This document shows positions 40,384-48,580 of a stretch of 64,000 bases of DNA, in pieces. The stretch spans positions 1 through 64,000 of the forward strand of contig NZ_LMQS01000002.1 of assembly GCF_001424665.1 (NCBI RefSeq), read 5' to 3'. The notes under the pieces are model-generated. The model was not told the DNA's origin. It made no database searches and saw only the letters and a program-made list of their open reading frames with translations. This DNA comes from Methylophilus sp. Leaf416 (GTDB taxonomy: Bacteria; Pseudomonadota; Gammaproteobacteria; Burkholderiales; Methylophilaceae). Position numbers and translations under genes: made by a program. The first letter of the stretch is position 1. Every line of letters starts with the position of its first letter.

Positions 40384-40863
40384 ATGCAAGTAGCAATGAA
40401 CACCGTAGTCAGTATGACTTACAAACTACAGAACACTGATGGCGAGACACTGGAAGAAAGCCAGCAACCGGTGGCCTATCTGCACGGCGGTTACGACAAT
40501 ATTTTCCCTAAAGTTGAAGAAGCCATGCACGGTAAAAATGTAGGCGATGTGATTGAAGTGAGCCTGGATCCTGAAGATGGCTTCGGTGAATACGATGACG
40601 GCCTGGTACAAATCGAACAAGCCAGCGCTTTCCCGGCTGAAGAGTTAAAAGTCGGTATGCAGTTTGAAGGTGAAGACGAAACAGGCGATGTGATTTTGTA
40701 TACCATTACCGATATTGCCGATGGCAAAGTCGTCGTTGACGGCAACCATCCCTGGGCGGGTCAGCGCCTGCTGTTTACCGCGACGATTAAAGATGTGCGT
40801 TCGGCAAACAAAGAAGAAATCGAGCATCAGCACGTACACGGTGCCGGTGGTCATCATCACTAA
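40384..40863 (+). CDS. slyD: FKBP-type peptidyl-prolyl isomerase SlyD
   Basis: 159 aa. Split FKBP domain with insert-in-flap: MNTVVSMTYKLQNTDGETLE, YLHGGYDNIFPKVEEAMHGK, then the IF domain DPEDGFGEYDDGLV and the closing NHPWAGQRLLFTATIKDV. The histidine-rich end HQHVHGAGGHHH is a nickel/zinc-binding tail, shorter than in Escherichia coli. It acts as a folding helper and metallochaperone. Single gene, convergent with modC 11 nt away. Confidence 0.94.
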   Translation: MQVAMNTVVSMTYKLQNTDGETLEESQQPVAYLHGGYDNIFPKVEEAMHGKNVGDVIEVSLDPEDGFGEYDDGLVQIEQASAFPAEELKVGMQFEGEDETGDVILYTITDIADGKVVVDGNHPWAGQRLLFTATIKDVRSANKEEIEHQHVHGAGGHHH

Positions 40864-40874
40864 GCTTTAAAATT

Positions 40875-41537
40875 TCAACCCGACTGGCGCAATTGCCCTT
40901 GCGCCAGCACTAATACTTCGTTGGCAATCTCTGTCACTTCCTCCCGCACATGGCTGACATACACAGTCGGCAATCCAAAAGTAGTGATTACTTTTCTGAT
41001 GTAAGGCAGTACCTGCTGTTTCAATGCATCATCCAGGCCACTTAACGGTTCATCCATAAGCAGTACAGCAGGCTGGCTTAGCAAAGCGCGGCCAATCGCA
41101 ACGCGCTGTTTTTCACCGCCGGATAACTGGCCAGGTTTGCGTTTGGTGAGCGTGCCGATATCCAGCACATGTATGACTTCTTCCATTGAAATGGAAATTT
41201 TTCGTTTCGGCATGCCATACACTAGATTCTGCTGCACATCCAGATGTGGAAATAAACGCCCATCCTGAAATACGATACCTACCTGCCGCTGCCATGGGGG
41301 ACGTTTGATCGCTTTTTTTGAATCAAACCATACCTGCTGATCACTTTGAATGATGCCGGAGGCAGGCATTAACAAGCCAGCGATGTTATGCAACAAAGTA
41401 GTTTTTCCGCAGCCGGAGGCGCCCATAATGCCGAGGCAGTCGCCAGGCTTCAAATCAAACCTGGCTTCAACGGTAAACACAGGCTGTGTCGCCGCGACAG
41501 CATAAGGCTGGTTGATCTGAATATCTACATGCAGCAT
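40875..41537 (-). CDS. modC: molybdate ABC transporter ATP-binding protein, short form
   Basis: 220 aa. Walker A GASGCGKTT (residues 39-47), signature LSGGEKQRVAIGRALL and Walker B VLLMDEPLSGLD. The protein ends right after the nucleotide-binding domain (LAQGQLRQSG). The C-terminal Mop/TOBE domain of classical ModC (about 350 aa) is missing. The ATG at 41537 shares its A with the modB stop (TGATG), which argues for this start over one 12 codons upstream. Last gene of modABC. Confidence 0.9.
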   Translation of the reverse strand: MLHVDIQINQPYAVAATQPVFTVEARFDLKPGDCLGIMGASGCGKTTLLHNIAGLLMPASGIIQSDQQVWFDSKKAIKRPPWQRQVGIVFQDGRLFPHLDVQQNLVYGMPKRKISISMEEVIHVLDIGTLTKRKPGQLSGGEKQRVAIGRALLSQPAVLLMDEPLSGLDDALKQQVLPYIRKVITTFGLPTVYVSHVREEVTEIANEVLVLAQGQLRQSG

Positions 41538-42226
41538 CAGCGTTGGCTCCTGATCAGCCGTCTTTCCAGCCATTGACTGGCGAGCAACGCGAAAATAGAT
41601 ACCAATACACTCAAAATTACCAACCTGAGCGCAGCGGCATCTCCCTCGGGAGTTTGCGTCAAACTGTAAATCGCCAATGGTAAGGTGCGGGTTTCGCCTT
41701 CCAGATTGCCGGCAAACGTAATAGTCGCGCCAAACTCACCCAGACTGCGGCTAAATGCCAATATGCTGCCCGTGAGCAGTCCATGGTAAGACAATGGCAA
41801 AGTGATAGTCAGGAATACCCTGATTGGAGATGCACCCAGTGTTTGGGCGGCCTGCTCCAGTAGCGGATTTACCTGGAGCAATGCCTGCCGGATTGAGCGC
41901 ACCATCAAGGGAAACGCCATCACCGCCGAGGCAATCACGGCTCCCCACCAATGAAAAGTGAATTGAATATGAAACTGTTCATATAGCCAGGCACCGATCC
42001 AGCCTCTGCGTCCAAGCAATACCAGCAACATATAGCCCAATACAACAGGTGGCAATACCATAGGTAAATGCACCAGCGCATCCAGCAGCGACTGTCCCCA
42101 GAAGCGTTTTTTAGCTAATAGCCACGCCATTGCCATTGCCGGTAAAAGCAAAATAACCACGCACCAGGCCGCCACTTTCAGCGAAAGCAGCACGATGGAA
42201 AGTTCGGCAGGCGACAGTGTCCACAT
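41537..42226 (-). CDS. modB: molybdate ABC transporter permease
   Basis: 229 aa with about five membrane segments. The cytoplasmic EAA loop reads EQAAQTLGASPIRVFLTITLPLSYHGLLTGSILAFSRSLGEFGATITFAG, characteristic of ModB/CysT permeases. It forms the inner-membrane channel with ModC. It lies 18 nt after modA and is coupled to modC by a 1-nt overlap. Confidence 0.95.
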   Translation of the reverse strand: MWTLSPAELSIVLLSLKVAAWCVVILLLPAMAMAWLLAKKRFWGQSLLDALVHLPMVLPPVVLGYMLLVLLGRRGWIGAWLYEQFHIQFTFHWWGAVIASAVMAFPLMVRSIRQALLQVNPLLEQAAQTLGASPIRVFLTITLPLSYHGLLTGSILAFSRSLGEFGATITFAGNLEGETRTLPLAIYSLTQTPEGDAAALRLVILSVLVSIFALLASQWLERRLIRSQR

Positions 42227-42244
42227 GGTAATTAGAACAATGGC

Positions 42245-43027
42245 TTACTCAGCAACGAGTGGCTTGAAGCCATAAGAAGCAAGTAATTTTTTAGCCTCGA
42301 CTGATTGTAGATACTTATAAAACGAGGTGGTTGCGGCGGATGCCTGCGGCAATAATGCCATCGGATACACAATAGGCACATGGCTGTTTTCAGGGAATTC
42401 ACCAGCCAATTTTACCTTGTTTGAAGATTGTGCATCGCTGGCATATACGATACCCACATCGCACTCATCACGCTCGACCAGGTTCAATGTGGCACGTACA
42501 TCTTGTGTACTGACCAACCTGCTTTTTACTTTTTCCCACCAACCCAGACTGGTCAATGACTGCTTGGCATAAATCCCGACCGGGACTGACAGTGTATCGC
42601 CGGTGCACCAGTAGCCAGGCGCCTGCTGGTTCACATCTACAGATGCCTCGGCTTTTATGTTCAATGGCTTGGCTAGTGGCGTGATCAGCACCAGGCGATT
42701 ACTCAGCCAAGGTTTGATAGTCGCATTTTGTAGCAATTGCTTGTCTTTCAGGTATTGCATCCATTTTTCATCGGCAGAAATAAACATATCACCAGGTGCA
42801 CCCTGTTCCAGTTGCTTGGCAAGAGTACCCGATCCACCATAGACTGGCACGACTTGCACGCCAGCTTGCTGGCTGTAATGCTTGACCAATACATTCATCA
42901 CATCGGTCAAGCTGGCTGCGGCAAATACTTTAATTTTCCCCTCTTCTGCGTGCGCCAATGCATGGACCAGGCAAAGACCTACCAAAGCGCTCACATAAGA
43001 CAAGTGCAGCCAACCGCATTTTTTCAT
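42245..43027 (-). CDS. modA: molybdate-binding periplasmic protein
   Basis: 260 aa. Signal peptide MKKCGWLHLSYVSALVGLCLVHALAHA, then IKVFAAASLTDVMNVLVKHYSQQ, VVPVYGGSGTLAKQLEQGAPGDMFISAD and LNLVERDECDVGIVYASDA, all typical ModA segments. It captures molybdate, or possibly tungstate, in the periplasm. The ATG at 43027 starts the signal peptide; 15 open codons upstream are not needed. A candidate ModE site lies 72 nt upstream. Confidence 0.95.
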   Translation of the reverse strand: MKKCGWLHLSYVSALVGLCLVHALAHAEEGKIKVFAAASLTDVMNVLVKHYSQQAGVQVVPVYGGSGTLAKQLEQGAPGDMFISADEKWMQYLKDKQLLQNATIKPWLSNRLVLITPLAKPLNIKAEASVDVNQQAPGYWCTGDTLSVPVGIYAKQSLTSLGWWEKVKSRLVSTQDVRATLNLVERDECDVGIVYASDAQSSNKVKLAGEFPENSHVPIVYPMALLPQASAATTSFYKYLQSVEAKKLLASYGFKPLVAE

Positions 43028-43098
43028 ATTTCTATCCCGTTTAATCATTAACAAAATGCTCTTGCGCAACAATCGTCAACATTCAATAATGCTACCAT

Positions 43099-43122
43099 CG
43101 TTATATCCACACATGCATTACG
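43099..43122. promoter_or_regulatory. candidate ModE operator upstream of modA
   Basis: CGTTATATC (43099-43107), 6 nt, TGCATTACG (43114-43122). The first half is near-identical to the ModE half-site and the second is degenerate. The 6-nt spacing equals that of the known Escherichia coli modA operator. It lies between the ModE-like gene and modA. Confidence 0.55.
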
Positions 43123-43136
43123 CCACTCAAAAAAAT

Positions 43137-43484
43137 TTACGCTTTTTTCAGGTGCCGTGTAATCAGGTCAAGTTCATCTGCGGCTGCCTCTGCCGATTTT
43201 TTTAGAATCTGTTGATATGCACCAATAAGCGATTTGCCGAATTCAGTTACTTGCGCACCACCACCATGCGTGCCTCCCGTAGAGCTCAGCACTACAACCT
43301 GGTCAAAGCAGCGATTCATGACATCCACCAGTTCCCAGGCCCTGCGGTATGACATCTGCATTTGCTTGGCCGCGGCGGAGATGGAGCCATGTTGTTCTAT
43401 CATCTGTAACAATTCTATTTTGCCGGGACCGAGCGCTGTATTACCTTCATGACTAATACGGATTTTAAGTAATGAGTCCCGCAT
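43137..43484 (-). CDS. ModE-like winged-helix regulator without molybdate-binding domain
   Basis: 115 aa. A LysR/ModE-type winged helix: KIELLQMIEQHGSISAAAKQMQMSYRRAWELVDVMNRCFDQVVVLSSTGGTHGGGAQVTEFGKSLIGAYQQI. The protein stops about 25 residues later, so the Mop/TOBE molybdate-sensing half of full ModE (about 260 aa) is absent. It probably represses or activates modABC through the site at 43099-43122. GTG three nucleotides upstream is an alternative start. It lies 6 nt after the scpB stop on the same strand. Confidence 0.85.
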   Translation of the reverse strand: MRDSLLKIRISHEGNTALGPGKIELLQMIEQHGSISAAAKQMQMSYRRAWELVDVMNRCFDQVVVLSSTGGTHGGGAQVTEFGKSLIGAYQQILKKSAEAAADELDLITRHLKKA

Positions 43485-43490
43485 CACAAG

Positions 43491-44039
43491 TTATTCCAGC
43501 GGAATTTCTGCTTGTGCAAACGCTTCAAAGGGCGGCAATTCTGCCAGCGAACGCAAATCCAGGTCATCCAGAAAATGTTTGGTAGTTGCATATAATGATG
43601 GCCTGCCGGGCACTTCACGTTGGCCGACCACGTCGATCCAGTCGCGTTCCTGCAACTGGCGAATCACATTCGGGTTTACCGCCACACCGCGGATCTGCTC
43701 AATATCGCCACGCGTTACGGGCTGGCGATAGGCAATAATAGCCAGGGTTTCCATCACTGCGCGTGAATATTTTGGTTGTCGTTCAGGGTTCAGGCGCGAG
43801 ATATACTCGCTGTATTCCGGCTTGGCCTGAAAGCGGTAGCCGCTGGCAACTTGCACTAAATCCAGTGTTTTATCCAGCCAGTCTGCTTTTAGTTCGTCCA
43901 GCAGCATGCGCAGCGTGGCGCGTTCCATGCGCCCGGAAAACAATTTAAGCAAATCATCTAGCGCCAACGGCTGCGGCGATGTCAGCAACGCCGCTTCCAG
44001 AATCTGCTTCATCTCCTGGATATTATCCGGATCACGCAC
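43491..44039 (-). CDS. scpB: segregation and condensation protein B
   Basis: 182 aa from the GTG at 44039. It shows MKQILEAALLTSPQPLALDDL, winged-helix segments and SRAVMETLAIIAYRQPVTRGDIEQIRGVAVNPNVIRQLQERDWI, typical of ScpB. It works with ScpA and SMC in chromosome condensation. A TTG at 44054 overlapping the scpA stop is possible, but AGGAGG sits 6 nt before the GTG, which decides the start. Confidence 0.93.
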   Translation of the reverse strand: MRDPDNIQEMKQILEAALLTSPQPLALDDLLKLFSGRMERATLRMLLDELKADWLDKTLDLVQVASGYRFQAKPEYSEYISRLNPERQPKYSRAVMETLAIIAYRQPVTRGDIEQIRGVAVNPNVIRQLQERDWIDVVGQREVPGRPSLYATTKHFLDDLDLRSLAELPPFEAFAQAEIPLE

Positions 44040-44050
44040 TATATTCCTCC

Positions 44051-44836
44051 TCAATCATGCGCATTCGCCTGCACATAAATGGTCCCGAATGCTTCTTGTT
44101 GCGTGATACGGATCAGGCCTTCTTTTGCCAGTTCCAGCATCGCCAGGAAACTCACTACCAATTTAGGCACGCCATCCGTTTCAAGGTCAAACAACTCATC
44201 AAACCGTAACACCGTTGCGGTGCTTAAACGGCGCAATAACAAACTCATATGCTCACGCACCGAAAGCTCTGCCCTGCCAAGTTTGTGGTGCTGGTTTAGC
44301 TTGGCGCGTTTGAGTACATTGCGCCAGGCCTCCACCAGGTCATCCAGGCTGACCTCGGGAGGTTTTACCTGGCTGATATGCTGGTAATACGCGGCGGCGA
44401 CATCAATCTCTTCACCCACTTTGGGCAATGCATCCAGCCGTTGTGCAGCCAGCTTGATGGCTTCGTACTCCATCAGGCGCCTGACCAGCTCCGCGCGTGG
44501 ATCATCCTCTTCTTCCACTTCAGTTGGTTTAGGCAACAGCATGCGTGACTTGATTTCAATCAGCATGGCTGCCATCAGCAAATAATCTGCGGCCAACTCG
44601 AGTTTAATGGCTTTCATTTTTTCGACGTACGCCATGTATTGGGCGGTCAGCTGCGCCATCTGGATATCCAGAATATCCAGGTTATGCTTGCGGATCAGGT
44701 AAAGCAATAAATCCAGTGGACCTTCAAACGTGTCCAGGTAAACTTCCAGCGCATCCGGCGGGATATACAAATCCTGCGGCAGCTCGGAGAGCGTTTCACC
44801 TTTGATTTTTACCTGGCTGTTTTCCAAGATGTCCAT
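44051..44836 (-). CDS. scpA: segregation and condensation protein A
   Basis: 261 aa kleisin. The N-terminal segment YLDTFEGPLDLLLYLIRKHNLDILDIQMAQLTAQYMAYVE and AADYLLMAAMLIEIKSRMLLP are diagnostic; the C-terminal winged helix ends VSFLAMLELAKEGLIRITQQEAFGTIYV. It bridges SMC heads. The scpAB pair is adjacent, with a 12-nt gap to the chosen scpB start. Confidence 0.95.
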   Translation of the reverse strand: MDILENSQVKIKGETLSELPQDLYIPPDALEVYLDTFEGPLDLLLYLIRKHNLDILDIQMAQLTAQYMAYVEKMKAIKLELAADYLLMAAMLIEIKSRMLLPKPTEVEEEDDPRAELVRRLMEYEAIKLAAQRLDALPKVGEEIDVAAAYYQHISQVKPPEVSLDDLVEAWRNVLKRAKLNQHHKLGRAELSVREHMSLLLRRLSTATVLRFDELFDLETDGVPKLVVSFLAMLELAKEGLIRITQQEAFGTIYVQANAHD

Positions 44837-44873
44837 GTGGAGATTGTAACGATTTAAGTACGCAGATTAAAGA

Positions 44874-45308
44874 CTATTCAACATAGGGGTTAGCAAAGCC
44901 CAGCTTCTGCATGGCGGCCATTTCCATCGATTCCATCAGCGCTGCTTGCGCATCCACTTCATGGTCATAGCCATGCAAATGCAAAACGCCATGCACAGTC
45001 ATATGCGCATAATGCGCCAGCAACGTTTTGCCCTGCTCGATAGCCTCTCTTGCAACCACTGGCGCACAAATAACGATATCGCCCATCAAGTGCGGATGTT
45101 CGGTGAGCGGAAACGTCAGCACGTTGGTCGCATAATCCTTGCCGCGATAAGTCGCATTTAATATGCGCCCTTCTTCTGCATCCACAATCCGGATAGTCAC
45201 GCTGGTATCTACACGTAAAGCCGCACGCACCCAGCGCCTGAATTCTGCTTCGGTAGGCAGGTTGTTTTCTTGTGAGGCGAGTTGCAAGGAAAAATCAAGT
45301 TGCGGCAT
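44874..45308 (-). CDS. ybeY: endoribonuclease YbeY
   Basis: 144 aa. The zinc site HMTVHGVLHLHGYDH is intact, and the N-terminal EILNATYRGKDYATNVLTFPL-type segment is present. It matures the 16S 3' end and takes part in ribosome quality control. In many proteobacteria ybeY follows miaB and phoH; here that pair lies at 57.8-60.1 kb and ybeY stands alone between scpA and the divergent tpiA copy. Confidence 0.95.
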   Translation of the reverse strand: MPQLDFSLQLASQENNLPTEAEFRRWVRAALRVDTSVTIRIVDAEEGRILNATYRGKDYATNVLTFPLTEHPHLMGDIVICAPVVAREAIEQGKTLLAHYAHMTVHGVLHLHGYDHEVDAQAALMESMEMAAMQKLGFANPYVE

Positions 45309-45371
45309 AGGGTCAAGTTTTCCGAAAAATATCCGTCATTATAAGAAGAAAACCCTTATAGGAACCGTGTG

Positions 45372-46154
45372 ATGTCGAATCGCCCGAAACTGGTGGTTGC
45401 CAATCGCAAAATGCACGGCAGCTTGCCCGATAATCAACAATTTATGCAGAGCCTGCTGCTGCACACCCAGCAGCATCATGCCCGCTATGCGGTTTGCCCG
45501 CCGCACCCTTATCTGTATCAGGCACAACATATCCTGCAAAACAGCCATATTGCCTGGGGTGGACAAAATATGAGCCGTTTTGAGAAAGGTGCTTATACAG
45601 GCTCGGTTTCTCCGGTAATGCTGAAAGAGTTTGGTTGCACCTATGTGATTATCGGCCACTCAGAACGCAGGCAGCGGGGGCATGACAGTGATGAAAGCTG
45701 TGGTGAACGGTTTGAAGCGGCGCTCAAAGCCGGGCTGACACCCATATTGTGCATAGGTGAAACGCTGGAGGAGTATGAACAAGGTGAAACCGACCTGGTG
45801 GTCGTGCGTCAATTAAATCCGGTGATTGCGCATGTAGGGATTCAGGCATTATCCAAAGGCGTGATTGCCTATGAACCGGTATGGGCGATCGGTTCTGGCA
45901 AAGCCGCTACACCACAACACGTGCAAGCTATCCTGTCATTTATCCGTGGGCATATTGGATTGCTGGATGAACAGGTAGCAGAAAAAATGGATCTGCTTTA
46001 TGGCGGCAGTGTAAATCCGAGTAACGCAGCACAATTACTGAGTATGCCGGATGTAGATGGTGGCTTGATTGGCGGTGCCTCCCTAGTGGCAGACGATTTC
46101 ATTCGCATTTGCCAGATTGCTAACGAGTTAACCGACTTGAGAACTGCAGCTTGA
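45372..46154 (+). CDS. triosephosphate isomerase (copy 2, divergent)
   Basis: 260 aa. Active-site Asn11 and Lys13 (VANRKMHG), His96 (IIGHSERRQ), Glu168 (IAYEPVWAIG) and the LYGGSVNPSN loop are present, so it is probably active. The usual Trp after Asn11 is Arg. Identity with the copy at 23193 is moderate, so this is an old duplication or separate acquisition. TAGGAA precedes the ATG; a GTG codon directly upstream is also in frame. It stands alone, away from secG or fba. Confidence 0.93.
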   Translation: MSNRPKLVVANRKMHGSLPDNQQFMQSLLLHTQQHHARYAVCPPHPYLYQAQHILQNSHIAWGGQNMSRFEKGAYTGSVSPVMLKEFGCTYVIIGHSERRQRGHDSDESCGERFEAALKAGLTPILCIGETLEEYEQGETDLVVVRQLNPVIAHVGIQALSKGVIAYEPVWAIGSGKAATPQHVQAILSFIRGHIGLLDEQVAEKMDLLYGGSVNPSNAAQLLSMPDVDGGLIGGASLVADDFIRICQIANELTDLRTAA

Positions 46155-46183
46155 ATGCTAAACTGGTGTTGCAGGCAATAAAA

Positions 46184-46203
46184 AAGCCGACTTGCGTCGG
46201 CTT
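46184..46203 (-). terminator. terminator of the small lipoprotein gene
   Basis: AAGCCGAC, 4-nt loop and complement, followed on the minus strand by TTTTTATTG. It lies between the convergent tpiA copy 2 and the lipoprotein gene and may serve both. Confidence 0.8.
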
Positions 46204-46237
46204 CTCTATCATCAGGTAATTCAGATTACTGTCTGAA

Positions 46238-46456
46238 TTACTTAGCTTCTTCAGCAGGAGCAGCTTCAGCAGGAGCAGCTTCAGCTGGTGCAGCCTCAGC
46301 AGGAGCAGCTTCAACTGGAGTTTCAGCAGCTGGTGTTTCAGCAGCTGGAGCTTCAGCAGCAGGAGCCTCAACAGCAGGAGCCTCTTCAGCTGGTTTTTCA
46401 CCACAAGCGGTCAAAGCCAAAGCCAACAATGCAGCCAACAATGCAGAACGTGTCAT
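46238..46456 (-). CDS. small Ala/Pro/Glu-rich lipoprotein
   Basis: 72 aa. MTRSALLAALLALALTACGEK is a lipoprotein signal with lipobox LTAC, so the mature protein starts at a lipidated cysteine. The remainder consists of short repeats (EAPAAEAPAAETPAAETP, then EAAPAEAAPAEAAPAE) with no fold, giving an extended acidic tail. AAGGAAA lies upstream of the ATG. It may tether or space envelope components; no family is recognised beyond this composition. Confidence 0.82.
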   Translation of the reverse strand: MTRSALLAALLALALTACGEKPAEEAPAVEAPAAEAPAAETPAAETPVEAAPAEAAPAEAAPAEAAPAEEAK

Positions 46457-46666
46457 CTTTATTTCCTTAGTATGTATGAGCAAAATTTTGTGTACGGCAC
46501 AATTCTGATATGCAAGAACTCGCCGAGTAGAAAAATTGTATCAGTAATTTATTAAAAAAAGAATGTAAGTACAATCAAAAACAGAGGATTTTTTTGCATA
46601 AGAACAACAACTCTGCATTTTTTGACAAAAATATGTCGCAATTGGTTCAAATTAGCGCTGCGAGGA

Positions 46667-47824
46667 TCATATTTCGCCCAAATGCAGATAGCCCAGCAGG
46701 TACATATCACGCAGCCAGGCAAGCAACATCTTGGCATTCTCTGAATGAAAAAGCCGTGCGCCCAATTGTCGTTGATTAGCCAGTGAATTGAGTAAATGCC
46801 CACATTCATCAGCCAACTCAACAACTTCACCATTGATAAAATACTGGCCTTGCCAATGCAACATCTGTGTTTGCAGGTCCAGTGTAACACCTGACTCGCG
46901 TACTTGGTCAGTAAACTTGGCCAGGCTCAGTTTGCGGTTTGGCGTAAAAACCACATAGGCTTTCGGCTCAGTGAAATAGCGGGCCAGAAATGGCCCCAAC
47001 GCTTCCGGCTGCCAGGTCAGCCGTTGCAGCATGCCACTTACCCGCTTCACCATTGCCTGGTCAATTGCCGCAGCATCTAAAACTGGTTGCAATTCGGGAT
47101 CCCGGTACAGCTCATCAGACAATCCTTCCTGCCGGCAGGCATCCAGGAATTCCACTGCCAGTTCTCTTGCTGCCGGTGCACGAAACCCAATCGAATAGGT
47201 CATGCAATCATCATCTTCAGCCACGCCCCAATGGGCTATATTTGGCGGCAGATACAGCATATCGCCAGGTTCCAGCACCCATTCCTGCTCGCTGACAAAA
47301 TGTGAAAGGATACGTAAGGGCGCATCCGGAATCAGGCGCAAATCATTCTGCTGACTGATAGACCAGCGTCGCTTACCCGCACCTTGCAGGAGAAAAACAT
47401 CATAACTGTCGATGTGCGGACCCACGCCTCCACCAGTCGGTGCATAGCTGACCATGACATCATCCAGCCTGGCTGTTGGTATAAAATTAAAACGTGCCAG
47501 TAAAGCTTGCGCTTCGGGCAGGATGTGATTCATGCCCTGAACCAATAATGTCCAGTGCTGTGAGGGCAGCGCCGCGAAATCATCTTCTTCAAACGGGCCT
47601 TGCGCCACCTGCCAACCTGCTCCTGCATCCGCATGTTCTGGATCAAACTGAATCAGCCTTGATGGTACTTCTGTTTCACAAGCCAAACCAGCCAGTTCAT
47701 CCGGCGTAAGTAAGCCTTTAAAACCGGGGATTGCGCCACGGATCAGTAACGGCTTTTTTTGCCAGTATTCCGTCATAAATTGCGTCGGGGTCAAGCCGTT
47801 AAGTAGGGTCAGTGCTTCTTGCAT
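46667..47824 (-). CDS. roxA: ribosomal protein oxygenase RoxA (YcfD-type cupin)
   Basis: 385 aa. The JmjC/cupin core has the iron ligands in GVGPHIDSYDVFLLQGAGKRRW (HxD) and the later histidine in NIAHWGVAEDDDC. The N-terminus FMTEYWQKKPLLIRGAIPGF is typical of the 2-oxoglutarate-dependent 50S protein L16 arginine hydroxylase. The C-terminal winged-helix region contains FTPNRKLSLAKF. A single gene 15 nt downstream of the lipoprotein gene on the same strand, so co-transcription with phoR is possible. Confidence 0.92.
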   Translation of the reverse strand: MQEALTLLNGLTPTQFMTEYWQKKPLLIRGAIPGFKGLLTPDELAGLACETEVPSRLIQFDPEHADAGAGWQVAQGPFEEDDFAALPSQHWTLLVQGMNHILPEAQALLARFNFIPTARLDDVMVSYAPTGGGVGPHIDSYDVFLLQGAGKRRWSISQQNDLRLIPDAPLRILSHFVSEQEWVLEPGDMLYLPPNIAHWGVAEDDDCMTYSIGFRAPAARELAVEFLDACRQEGLSDELYRDPELQPVLDAAAIDQAMVKRVSGMLQRLTWQPEALGPFLARYFTEPKAYVVFTPNRKLSLAKFTDQVRESGVTLDLQTQMLHWQGQYFINGEVVELADECGHLLNSLANQRQLGARLFHSENAKMLLAWLRDMYLLGYLHLGEI

Positions 47825-47839
47825 GGCAGTATCTAATAC

Positions 47840-48580
47840 TTATCTAAAAGGGAGGAAAGGCATAGTGCTAATGCTTTGGGTCAGCCTTGAAATAAAGCGT
47901 TGCGATTTTTCCGCCAGCATGAAAGCCAGCAAATCGGTGCGGGCTATCAGCTTGCTGAATTCACGCTCAAAACTCAGGTTCTGGCCATCCGTTTGCATGC
48001 TGTTGGTCAATAACAATAGTTCGCCGCGCGCATTTTTGGCGGTGCCTAGTTTCCATACAGCAATTTCAATATTGCGCGCTGCATTGTACAAGTTTTGCGG
48101 CTCAATACTATCGATCAGGAAAAAAGCGGATTTATTGCCGTGCGCTCGGTATAACATGGATTGCATGCCCACGATCAGTGCCAGCACACGGTCACCACTG
48201 AATTGTGGATTCAAAGCCAGCTTGATTGCTGCTGTGTCTTGTGCACCACCTAAGGCCTCAAACCGCCATTGATGTGTACTTACCTGATCAAATACCTGTA
48301 TGGCAATCTGGTCCGGGGTACCTAGCCCAGATTTGTGCGCTTCTGCAGGGTTGCGTTTGTAGAGCTTCAGCATTAACAGGCGCATGCTGGCTACATTTTC
48401 GCTATATTCAATATCCGCCAGCCGATCAGTGTCATTCTTAATTAACTGATGCAGGGTGTTACGGTCCTGCCGGATGGGTAGTGGTTTACCATTTGGGGAA
48501 TCGACATAACCACCGCCAGGATTGGTACTGCAGGCGGCAAGCAACAATATGCTCATCCAGCTGCAGCCCACCCATTTCAT
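47840..48580 (-). CDS. lipoprotein of unknown function, coupled to phoR
   Basis: 246 aa. MKWVGCSWMSILLLAACSTNPGGG is a lipoprotein signal with lipobox LAAC. The mature part is mostly helical (SENVASMRLLMLKLYKRNPAEAH, ALIVGMQSMLYRAHGNKSAFFLID) without a recognised domain. Its ATG overlaps the phoR stop by 4 nt (ATGA), so the two are translationally coupled, suggesting a role with phosphate sensing or the envelope. Function unknown. Confidence 0.85.
   Translation of the reverse strand: MKWVGCSWMSILLLAACSTNPGGGYVDSPNGKPLPIRQDRNTLHQLIKNDTDRLADIEYSENVASMRLLMLKLYKRNPAEAHKSGLGTPDQIAIQVFDQVSTHQWRFEALGGAQDTAAIKLALNPQFSGDRVLALIVGMQSMLYRAHGNKSAFFLIDSIEPQNLYNAARNIEIAVWKLGTAKNARGELLLLTNSMQTDGQNLSFEREFSKLIARTDLLAFMLAEKSQRFISRLTQSISTMPFLPFR

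Noticed and set aside
46120-46404. Leucine/lysine-rich open frame overlapping the small lipoprotein gene
   Set aside because: It is the repetitive lipoprotein sequence read in another frame of the same strand and crosses the terminator.
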